64,000 nt of DNA from Symsagittifera roscoffensis (taxonomy: Eukaryota > Xenacoelomorpha > Acoela > Convolutidae), in the NCBI RefSeq assembly GCF_963678635.1, contig NC_087064.1:36899716-36963715 (forward strand). The letters are read 5' to 3'. The position numbers and the translations under genes were made by a program. Positions 12,901-24,900 of this stretch are shown here, in pieces (the first letter of the stretch is position 1; each line of letters opens with the position of its first letter). The notes below the pieces were generated by a model that was not told the origin of the DNA, ran no database searches, and saw only the letters and a program-made list of their open reading frames with translations.

Positions 12901-15900
12901 CCAGTCGCTTGACCGACGGTGGAATTGGCAGACGAGTGGATTTGAAGTAGTCGCTCTGGAGTTTGATACAGAAGGTGAGGTCTAAGTCTTCTAGCACAGG
13001 ACAGCAGTCTTGCAGCTGAAATTGAAAAATATATTTGAAAATTTCCTATTATAACCCTCTATTCGAGCAAAAAGGGCGTATACTTCGCTGATATCTTCGA
13101 CATTACACGAAGTCAAATCGAGTCTGAAACAAACAAGTAAGATTAAAACATGTTGCTTATATCGAAAAAACAACTGAAAAATACTCACTTTCTGAGGTTT
13201 TCGCAATTTCGATACAGAGATTCCATGAACAGCTCCAGACGATGATTGCTAGTTTTTGGCATTACAAGGCACACCTAAATACCACAGATGACGATACCTT
13301 TCATTTACTTTGAGAATTAGCCTCAAAATGTTATAAAAATAGCGATATCGTTAAAGAAACTCTATTAATTATAACACTTGGTTTTTTAACCTTCAAGATG
13401 ATTCGAATAAATTCAAATAAACATTAAACTGTTTTAATGTTTATTTGAATTTTAAAGCCTTTTTTGCCGTTAACATTGAAAACGGCAAAAAAGGCTTTAA
13501 AATTCAAATAAACATTAAAACATTTGAAAAACGACAATACTTCAGTTTTTTCACGAATAACTGCTTGGTTAATTATATAAGTTTCAGCACTTCAGATAAA
13601 AAACAAGTGAGTTTTAAAATAGGTTTTAAAATAAGTGAGTTTTCTACCAGAGACGGACAAAAAAGTGAAATGCATGCTGATCGCCAGATCTTACAAGGTT
13701 TTGGCCTAATATGGCGGGTATCAGGGCGACATCCTCAACATGGCCCATGAACCAGGAACTCCTCAAATCCACTGACTGCAAACCGGAGTTGAGGTTCAGA
13801 AACGAACCAAAAGCTGAATCAATCAGATTTAACCAGTTATAAGAAGTTTGATTTTATAAGATTAGAAGAAATTAGAAGCCTATTCGGATGCCACTGAGAT
13901 TGATAACATGTGGTAATATCAATGAAATTTGGAAAATCTGTCAAAACTTGGAAAAATGAAACTTGGAAAAACGAAAGTATTTTTGTTCTCAATACTTGCA
14001 AAAGCAGTTACTTCAATTTTGGGAAGCTTGGAGAAGCCTTTTATTCTACCGAATATGGCACATTTTTTCGGCAATTTTGATAAACACTCAGCAGATTTTA
14101 GTTCCAATAATTCCAAAAAGTTAGTTTTTCTGTGAATAAAAAATGTGTAACCAATTAGACGCAACCATTTGGGCCGTTCTTTTTCAAGATAGAGCCAAGT
14201 TACTTTTCGAGCTCCTCTAAATGCTTAAAAGGCTTAATTTTTCAGTATCTTTTTAAATTGTGAGATATATAATAACCTCACAGATATATATTAAACCCTA
14301 TAGTGCCGTTAAGCAAATGGCAAAGTCGGGGCAGAAAAAAAACGAAATAACCAGCAGAGATTAGTTATACCATTGTTATGAATTACTTATTTCAGATAAC
14401 TAATGATTATACACCTACTTATCCACTTTTTGTTACTCATTATATCTTATCTACCTTTCCAATTGAGCCTGAGAAACCTGAGGCATATTGACACGATGTG
14501 TCCTTGTGTGTCCAGTTTTGCCAGACAAGATCCACAGAAGTTGTTGCATGATTCCACCGTCAGTGTCTCCAGCTGACACAGTCGACCATTCGAAACCAGA
14601 TAGTAGAAGCCTTCATCTGTAAACATAGAAAAAAGAAATGCAGCCAAAAAAGCCAAGCGGATTAAAAATTGAAGCGTTCGTTACCCTGTAGCCAACACGT
14701 GGGCTACAAATAAAGGTCTTTCAGATTACCCTTACCCAAACAAAATCAAATTTCTCACACAGAGGCGAAGTTTCGCAAACACTGGCAATAACACGACAAA
14801 AAAGCAGCAAATGAAATAAGAAAAGATAGAAATAAGTATCGATTTAGTAAAACTTTGCTACGTATGCGCTTCGAACCTAAGACTTCAAGAACTGGAGTCT
14901 CACATTCTGCCCTCTCGTCCACGAACGCTTAACATCCAGCAAATACTAGTCACAAATAAAGCAGCTACATATGCTAACAAATTGCCAATGCGATGCACCA
15001 AATACAAATAGACACAATTTTGCAAATAATAGTTTGGGAAATAACAAACTGAAGGCATCCACACTTATTTTGCATGTAATAAATTGGAAATCATAAAACC
15101 ACATTATGTATAAATTATGCATTTCAATAAATTGCCAGATAAAATGAGTAAGAAAATTTCTGAACATCGAATTTTTTTCATTATGTGGTTTGAAACAAAT
15201 AGCTTTTTTTTGCTTAATTTAAAACGTATCAGCTGTGTTAACTTATAACTATCCGAATGTCAAAGCACAAAGAAAAGAAAGAAAGAATAAATTTCTCCGG
15301 TCATTCATTACATAAATTTAGCAATTCATCGTTATAAGTAATTATTAAAATGAGACTCGGAGAGGATAGACAACGGGGCCATATGGCACACAAACGCCTA
15401 CCCTAGCTATGCATGCTTCTTTCACTATCAGGAAAAGATTTTTTTTTTAAATGTTTTTTTTTTGAATTTGTTGAAAATTTGTAATTTCATCCATATCTCC
15501 TAAGCTACGAGCATTTGGACGGCCAAGTATTGTCATTTTAATCCAAAGCCTATATTATACCTTCGTTAGCAGGCAACCGCCGGTAAAAAGAAAAGAAAAC
15601 ATAAATTTAGATTTTTTTTGAATTTTTTTAAAATTGTAAAATCGTCCAGATCTCCTAAGCTAGGAGTTTCTGTTAGGTCAACTTTTAGCGTTAGAACCTC
15701 AACCTTAAGATACACAAGATTAGCATGCAACAACGGGTTCAAAAAATTTTCTATTTATAATTTGAAAATTTAATCGAATTAGATTTTTTTTCTAAGTTTT
15801 TGAGTATTTTTTTTTAAAAATCGTAAAATCGTCCATATCTCCTAAGCTAAGAGCTTCTGGAAGGTCAAATTATAGCGTTACAACCTCAACCCTAAAATAC

Positions 15901-18900
15901 ACCCGTAAGCATGTAACCACGGGTTCAATAAATTTTTTCTTTTTATAATTTGAATACGTAATCGATTAACTCTTCATTTTGCACTAAAAATACAGTTTTA
16001 AATGTATGATAAAAAGTTACTAACTCTGTTTTCGAATATTTTTCAATATCCTCGGGGATTAATTTTTGCGCTGAGAGAAGGTTGAAAAGCTTGGTAGCAC
16101 GATATCGAACGGAAAACCGATCGATTTTTTTCTTACATATGGGTTCAGCTAATAGTTTTGTTTTCGACAGTCTCGTGGCCCTTGTTTTCTTTTCAAAGGA
16201 GAACAGATTGCTTAAAAAACTTTGAGAGAGAGACTTTATGACAGCACGAAGCACGAACTTGAGTAGTTCGTAAACATGAATTTCAAACACCGATAAGAAT
16301 TTATTCTCTAGAAAAATATCACGAGAACTATCGCTACGCTTTCGAAAATAGATGAATTTAAGAAGTTTCTTTTGCAGTAGAAAAAAACATTCAAGCGAAC
16401 TGTAGCTACAACAACCGTATATCAAAATTCCGTATTGAATGATAGGAACCACATTACTTCTATAGTATTCAAGCAATTGGTTTCGTGGCGCATAATGTCT
16501 TGGTTTCGATAAAATCCCGCATTGTTTTCCGAGTCTCATTTTCACCGAATCGATACGACTTCAAAATGATAATTTATAGTCAATATATAAACCTAGATAT
16601 TTACAAACAGGTTTATTAATCACCTCTGAGCAATTAAGTGTGAATTTTGAATTGAAGCACTTTTTATGTTCATTTGTATTGTCTTATCATTATTTATAAT
16701 TAGCTTATTTCCATGTAACCAATGGTCAAGATAACGAAGATCATCTTTAATATCTATAATCTCGCAGCCTATAGCAGTTATGTTGGTGTCATTTGCAAAA
16801 AAGATTACTTCTGCTGTTTTACATGTCACGGGCAAAATATTAAGGTATATAAGGAAAAGCAACGGTCCTAAAATCGATCCTTGTGGGACGCCGCATTTGA
16901 TTTTTTTTCCAATCTGAAGAAACACCCTTTACTTCAACTCGTTGTTGACGATCGTTGAGGTAGGACCTAAAACATTTTAAGCAATTGCCTCTAATACCAT
17001 ATGCATCAAGTTTCGTCAGAAGTATTTCATGATCAAGAGCATCAAAAGCTTTTCTTGAATCAAGGAAAAAACTATAAGCCTCCTTAAACGAGTTTTTATA
17101 AGTCTTATTTTTTCAGTTAGCTCAACAACTGTTTCTATTGTACTATGTTTTGATCTGAACCCAAATTGCTTGCTATACAACAAAGCGAATTTTTCCATGT
17201 ATGCGTAGATTCGATTATACATTGTTCTTTCGTATACCTTGCTCCATACAATAAGTAAAGAGATTGGCCGGTAATTATTTTCATCTAATCGGGAATTGTC
17301 TTTATGAACAGGAATTACTTTTGCTTTACGGAAAGCAGAAGGAAATATGCCTTTTTCAAAAGAAAGGTTGACTAGAAACGATAGAAATGGGGAAGTAACG
17401 TTTTTAGATGCTTTCACTATTTGATTGCTAATATAGTCATCCCCGGATGTTGATTTGTTGTCTAATTGACAAATAATATCGTTGATTTCTGATGGCGTTG
17501 TTCTGTATAGAAACATTGACCAATTTAATTTAGGTACTGGAGGTGGAGATACATTTGGAATATCTGTTTTCAAATTTTCACCAATGTTGATGAAAAAATC
17601 ATTGAATCTATTTGCTACATCTTTTTCAGTTGGATTATCATTTAGTTTTTGGCATGATTCAAGAATGGGCACTTTAAAACGAGATATAGATTTTCCATTT
17701 AGCTCATTAAGTAATTTATTTGTTTGTCTTGAGCCACCAATACAATTCTTAAATTTATTCCAATAAAATTTTCGTTTATTGACTTTGACCGCTTGTTCGA
17801 ATTTTTTTCTTAGATTAGTAAAAATATTCAATAAAGTACTATTTTCAGTGTTTTTTTCTCCAGTTTCTGTGGGCTTTGTTCCTTTTTGTTCTAAGATTTT
17901 TTAACGCGTTGTTGAACCATGTTGGATGTGGTTTCTTGCTAGGGTTAATTTTCTTGATTGGCGCATATCGGTTTAACACTTTTTCAAAGATAGATTGAAA
18001 GCTGCCAAAGGCTTGCTCGGGATCTTCCATTAGTAGAATCCCATTTTCATTCGCTTCGAATGATAGTTTTAAATCTTTGAGAAAAAAAACTCAGCTTTGA
18101 TTTGTATTTTAGAAAATTGGTATCTCCAAAAGTGTATATAGAATCTGAAGAAATTTGTTTTACTGGCCAGATGATTAGGATCGGATAATGATCAGCAATT
18201 TCTTCATACTGGATGACTTTCGTTCTAGCATCCGATAAATTCTTATAGATAAAGTGGTCGATACATGTAGATGATGTTGCTGATACGCGAGTCGGTTCTA
18301 TACCAAAAATTTCAAACCAATTAGAAATTATGCTATTTATGTAGCTAGTTGAAAGCTGATTGTCCAGTAGCGTATTGATGTTAAAATCTCCACATATGAG
18401 GACCTTTTACGATGTTGAATTATTCATTTCCAAGAAATCTTCAAGCTGATTAACGAACTGCAATTTGTTTGTTCTAGGTGGGTTGTAAAGAACACCTATT
18501 TTCAACCGAAAAAAGATTTTCTCGACCTCAGCAAAGATCGATTCTTCAAATAGTGTTTCCAGTTGCCTGAGTATCTTCACGTTTTCCTTAACTTGGATCA
18601 TAACCCCTCATCCCCTTACATTAGTGCGGTTTTTTACTAAAAAATCATAATATCCATTAACAAGATATCCTCTAGAGTTATCATTATGATTAAGCCAAGT
18701 TTCACTTAAGCAAATTATATCTGGTGGTGACTCAAGACTTAGTATAAGTGCTTCCAATTTTTCAAAGTGCGGTTTTAGTGACATGGTATTCAAATGCAGA
18801 ACTGAGAAATCATTATTAGCATCAGATAAATTAGATGACACAGAATTATGCTTAGGTGCCAGTTGACTGTTCGACGCGAAAAGCACCTTCTGACATTGTG

Positions 18901-21900
18901 CCTGGTGTTGGCAAAACATTGTAATTAAGGGCTGGGGTAGTTGGCTTTAAAGCTGCAAATATATGAGGAACAATTGCATTTACAATTTCACTTGCAATCG
19001 ATTGAGTTTCTTCCTTCTCCTCAAGGGGAGAAAGATTTATCGTTCGCTTTTTTACGGATCGTCGCATAGGATTGTTCGCTTTTGCTTCGTCATTGGAAGT
19101 TGACAGTTTTGGCGTTTCTATAACATCATCAGCCCAATTTAATTGATTGGACTCTTTCGGCTTTCTGGTTTCAGTTAATGTTCCACTTACTGCATGCAAT
19201 TCGGCTTTGGTTTTCACTTTTACGGGGTTAGGATATGGATTGTTAGGGTTATTGGCATACACATCTTGTTTGTGAGTATAATATGGGATACGATTGGCTA
19301 TCGCTTCTGATCGAATTGCTCTGTCGCGAGGGGATAAGCATTCTTCGATAAACACTGGTTGTCCTTTATTGTTCCGGAAATTTTTCAACCATGATCTGCT
19401 CCTCCAAACAACGTCACGATCCGCATGATATATGAATTTCACAATTACAGGCGCATTTGTTCCAGGTTTCAAAGGATGACAGACGGCAATATTATGTCTG
19501 GGAATATTAATCGACATGATGTTACTCATAATTTGCAGGATATCGCTTATTGTGTCTGCTGTGATATCAATGTTGGAGAAAGTCAGGCATAACTTACGAG
19601 AGTACTTCTCAAGATCTACTACTCTTTCGGATACATTGTAAATTTCGTTCTGATTTTTTTATGATCCTTTTCTCAAATTCCGATTGATCCGCCTTCAAGT
19701 TTTTGATCTCTTTGCTTTGCTTGACTACTATATTGACTAACTGTGTAATTACTTCAAGCAATTTTGGATCTTCGGATAGTCCTTGTATTTTCCCCAATAA
19801 TTCATTTGTTTCGTCTCGTTCGCAAAGGTCAACTTGGTCAAAAATAAGATCATCACAACAATTAGGCTATCAATAAGCCGTAAAGGCGCCCCAAAAGTGG
19901 CACCAATATTAGCAATTTCGGGTAGAAAATTTCGGGCACATGCTATCAATAAGCCGTAAAGGCGCCCCAAAAGTGGCACCAATATTAGCAATTTCGGGTA
20001 GAAAAAAAAGAATAGTCGTAGTATAACTTAGTGTAGTTGGCTAGTGTATTGTAGTTGCCTAATGTAAATAGGTATTTACATTGGGCAACTTTACATATAT
20101 TTACATATATAACTTACATATATAACTTTACAAATATATTTACATATATATTCCAACAGTGAATACATGACATTCAATGGAGTAAGGGTAGTCTGTCTTA
20201 GCGAGTACATCTTCTATCACACACCCAAATAAATTTGCGGTTTTATCGATTCAAAAATTATGAATCTCTTTTTACTTTTCCTGATAGGAAGAGAAACACA
20301 CATAGCTAGGGTCTCATTTCAAATAACTACTAAGATCAAACGCTCAATATTTGTGATTGAGCGGAGAAATTTATTTTTTCTTTCTCAGACACTAGCGAAA
20401 AAAAGAAGCAAAAAAACAGAGCATAAAACGGCATCTAACAAAAAATACAAACATATGCTTTAAGTTAGCAATCGTTGAGAAAATCTCGATAACAACGGAA
20501 TTCGAAACTAGACTTTCGGATCAATAGTCTGATGTTTCAACCAATTTGACATAATCCGCTTTAAGAAAGCTGACATAAGACGATATCGCATGCTCACTTG
20601 TGGAATAAATTGATCAAAAGGTTAAAACGAAAACGATTCCATTTCTCGGAATTTTTCGGTAGCCAGTAAGTTGCATCTTCTATGAGTCGAAACCAAAACA
20701 AACTATTGTCTTTCCGATAATCAACGAGTTTGAACCATTACGAGGCCAAACTGATTTGTGAGCAGATTGCGCAGTAGGGTGAAAAAATACTTGTCGCGGA
20801 GTCCACAAACAAATGAAACTATATTTGCCTTGTAGTATCTTTAGTTACATCTTAACTCTAAATCTATTTTTAACCAGGTTTGTGGGTCACGAGCTGGAAC
20901 TTTCAACAATTGAATATCAAATACTGACACATAAAAATAGTTCAATAGAATTCACTGGCTCACCAGCTAGAATTTCCAGCGTTTTAATCCTATTGGCCCA
21001 GCAGCTAGGACGAAGGTTAGCATATCAGTAATTAGAATAAAAGCCACCATCAGAGCTCCGATGAAAATCTTCACATCAGTATTTAGGATTAGAGTCATCA
21101 TATCGCCAATTAGGCTTAAAGAAGTCAACATATAAGCAACTAACATAGCCAACTGACAGTTGGAAAAGAGTAATAAACGCAAGTAAACAGAACAGAAAAA
21201 AATAACAAAATAGATGCTCTTTAAGACTTTTGAAACTCTAGAGAAAATTATGATTGGCTTTTTTTGATAACATCAACCCAAGTAGTATAGCGCAACAAGA
21301 GGTCATGCCTGTTTTCGGAGAAAGGTCAACCTGTCAAGGTCGCGTGACTATGTTACTCAATTAGCCTAATTTTTTTTTTCTCGGGGGTCGTAATAAAGAT
21401 CTGATCAGATTAATTTTTTCACCTGCGTTAATTTTTGGGGTATATGGCCGGAATTATTGGGGAAATTTTATCCAATTGTTAATTAAGTGGATAACTCTGT
21501 GACATCGCTGAGGGAAACAAACTCTTATCAGATTAATTTTTTTCACTTGAAGTTATTTATTGTAATTGATTTGAATCTCACTGAAGGTTATCAGCTTATC
21601 GGGAATTCAACTGAAGTAACTTTATCTATTTTTCTGGGTTAATAGTTTTCAATCTAAGATAATTCCCTAAGCCCCCCTGAAAGTTAATTATCTTTGATTA
21701 AAAATCTTTCTATAAACTATTGAATTTAAAAGTTTTCAGCTTCATTGTTTTCCTAAACTTATATTTAGCCAATGAAAGTAATTCAATTGAATGAACCAAT
21801 AGAAGTTTTTCTTGATCAATCTACATCACAGTTCAGGCGCAGTTTTATTATATGACTTTTGAAACTCTAGAGAAAATTATGATTGGCTTTTTTTGATAAC

Positions 21901-24900
21901 ATCAACCCAAGTAGTATAGCGCAACAAGAGGTCATGCCTGTTTTCGGAGAAAGGTCAACCTGTCAAGGTCGCGTGACTATGTTACTCAATTAGCCTAATC
22001 TTTTTTTTCTCGGGGGTCGTAATAAAGATCTGATCAGATTAATTTTTTCACCTGCGTTAATTTTTGGGGTATATGACCGGAATTATTGGGGAAATTTTAT
22101 CCAATTGTTAATTAAGTGGATAACTCTGTGACATCGCTGAGGGAAACAAACTCTTATCAGATTAATTTTTTTCACTTGAAGTTATTTATTGTAATTGATT
22201 TGAATCTCACTGAAGGTTATCAGCTTATCGGGAATTCAACTGAAGTAACTTTATCTATTTTTCTGGGTTAATAGTTTTCAATCTAAGATAATTCCCTAAG
22301 CCCCCCTGAAAGTTAATTATCTTTGATTAAAAATCTTTCTATAAACTATTGAATTTAAAAGCTTTCAGCTTCATTGTTTTCCTAAACTTATATTTAGCCA
22401 ATGAAAGTAATTCAATTGAATGAACCAATAGAAGTTTTTCTTGATCAATCTACATCACAGTTCAGGCGCAGTTTTATTATATCTCATTGTTGCTTTTCTC
22501 GTAGTTCCTAACAATTTCGGTCTCAAAACTTAGAAACAAAAAATTTGAATCTCTCACAATCACTTCTTTTGCTTGAGTTTGATCTGATTTGATTATTTTT
22601 CAATTCAATTTCTTCAGCTACTCTTGTTGATTTATCTATCTCTCAATCTCTAACATTTGATCAATCAAAAACTCCAATATTTTTTTCCTGAACGTTTCTC
22701 ATCGAGTCTTTTTCTAGCGATATTTAATTAAAATTTGCATCCTAATTTGCAATATTTAATTAAAGTTTGCATCCTAACTTGTCTCCAAAACAAATCACTT
22801 GAGTTTTTTGAGTTCTCAAATTTCCGAATCTGCTTCGATAAAATAATTGAAAATCTGACAATCTATTCAATAAGTTAGATCAATTGAATCATTCTTTCAT
22901 TTCGAGCAATTTATAATATATTTGTTTCCCACTCGGTTCTCCAAAAGAGTTTTCCTTGAAGTTGTACTATCTAAAGATTTCCACAATCTGCTTTTCCTAT
23001 AAAGTGAAATCCCTATTAGTCTTTTCTTAAAATTGCCTGATAAACGTTTTGCATTAGATTCTTATTTCATTATCTTGCTCACAATTTCTTTACTACCTTA
23101 CACAGCTTTATTTATCAGTCGATCCTGCCTCCAATATCTCACTCAAACTTCAAACCCTTTTGCTTGTTCATCCGCTCTCAACTTTTCAGTGACTCCAGTC
23201 ATTCAACCAGTAAGATTTCCTTCCTTTAATTTTTTCATTTTTTTACAATTTAAGGTTGAAGTTTTTTTCCCACTGAAGGGTTCAGGGAACTTTTTTTCTT
23301 TTTCTATCAATGAGATGAATTCCACCCTTCGTTCTGTAAACCAATCATTTTCTAGACTTCAGATGAAAAACAAATAATAAATAATAAAAAAAAACTGTTT
23401 TGTCAGGTGAAAAAAAATTGTTGTATCATTTTTATTTCTCAATAAAGTACTCATATATTATATATATATATAGACCCTTGCGAGTTTTTTTTTAAAAATT
23501 TTTTCCCAAATTTTTTTAATTTATTTTTATTCTACGCAAAAATCCCGTCTTTCACTGCTTCGCAGTGAAAGTAGAGCACTTTTTCTTCATAAAAACCGCT
23601 TAATTCCCAGTAGTTTTCGAGAAAATCGACTTTTTTGGATTCAGACCCGTGCTCTTACGGAAAATTACGAAAAATTACTTAGAAAAATTACTGGCAATGT
23701 CTTCTACACTTCTAAGTTAAATATAGCCAACAGATAAGATGTTTATCGCTCTCGCGAAAAGAAATATTAATAATAATTCAAAAATTGTTCTTTGAGCAAA
23801 AAAAACCGATGTCACTTTTATTTCACAATTAAGTACTTATATATTGTATATAGACCCTTGCGAGTTTTTTTTTGAAATTTTCTTCCCAATTTTTTTGCTT
23901 ATTTTTATTCTACGCAAAAATCCCGGCTTTCACTGCTTCGCAGTGAAAGTAGAGCACTTTTTCTTCATAAAAATCGCTAAATTCCCAGTAGTTTTCGAGA
24001 AAATTGACTTTTTTGGATTCAGACCCGTGCTCTTACGGAAAATTACGAGAAAACACTTAGAAAAATTATCGGCAATGTTTTCTACTCTTTTCAGTTGAAT
24101 CCTGCATTAAGATCAGAAGTTTTTTGCTCTCACAAATTGAACGATTGAGAATGTGAACTGCAAGTTTTTTTATTCTTAGATTATGTCGATCAAAGAGAAC
24201 AGTTTGTGATTGGAGAAAAATATTCATGTACATTCCATCATATGGAGAAGATGTTGTGATTGTAAAAACTTTCGAAACAAGGAAAGGAGAATGGGAGGTC
24301 CGTGATGTGGCGACTATTCCGGAGGTTCTTTTTAAAGAGTACAATAATTATGTCGGTACAGTGGATTCGGATATTCACGATGAGCAAGTAGAAGTTGACT
24401 TTTATTGGAATAAAATTAAAAAACGATCCCTCAACGTTAGAGAAAATATGGATATTACAACAATTCCACAAAGTGTGCGTCATCATTTTTGTGATTATGA
24501 TGTGTGTAAGCAACCGATGACGGAAAACCAGTTAGGACTTGTAATGGCTAGGGAGGAGTTTGAGTTGATTTGGAATTTAGAAAAAGACTGGGATAGAGTG
24601 ATTCCCAGAGAAAGCGAGAAAGAGACAAGTGATGAAGAAAATAAAGAAAAAACTCCATCTCCGATTGCTATGTCCCCTATTCTATTCACTTCTCCGCATG
24701 TAAATAGAAAGAGAAAGTTCGACTCTTTATTTCAAAAGGAAACGGACACCCCGAATGAGACGTTGGACAGATCGCATCTTCTGTTATCGAATGGAGAAAA
24801 GGTGGATATTCACAGTCAAGCAAAGAAAGTGAAAAGGAAGCTTAATTTTTGAGGTTGCTCAGACTCAAAAAAAATGAACTTTCGTATTACCTGTTTGTGA

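Larger units (their letters stand above)
15269..19867 (-). mobile_element. Decayed LINE (CR1/jockey-like), nested in repeat copy C
   Basis: A non-LTR element in the sense orientation of the host gene, inside the 25.9-kb intron. From 5' to 3' on the minus strand: a coiled-coil/ORF1 region (19.80-18.85 kb), endonuclease (18.9-18.1 kb), reverse transcriptase (18.03-16.6 kb) and an RT C-terminal region (16.5-15.94 kb). The 3' UTR has three diverged tandem units, and the 3' end is a TTTC simple repeat (about 15.27-15.29 kb). Many frameshifts and stops show it is old. Confidence 0.8.
21225..22482. repeat. Tandem duplication of the Maverick left end, 2 x 629 bp
   Basis: 21225-21853 and 21854-22482 are direct, adjacent copies. 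I see three substitutions between them (C/T after GCCTAAT, G/A in TATG[G/A]CCGG, T/C in AAAAG[T/C]TTTCAG). Each unit holds 56 bp of host flank, the AACCCA target site and the first 573 bp of the Maverick. At the two positions that fall within the terminal repeat, the inner copy agrees with the right terminal repeat and the outer copy does not. Confidence 0.92.

Noticed and set aside
13919-14164. Frames on both strands in the intron near 14 kb
   Set aside because: Neither shows a family pattern, and the exon chain skips this interval in phase.
21225-22482. Direct repeats read as LTRs of a retrotransposon
   Set aside because: The copies are adjacent, carry host flank and end in Maverick inverted repeats; nothing lies between them.
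23033-23377. 114-codon plus-strand frame in the Maverick left arm
   Set aside because: It starts only with TTG, has no recognisable content and lies in a repeat-rich noncoding arm.
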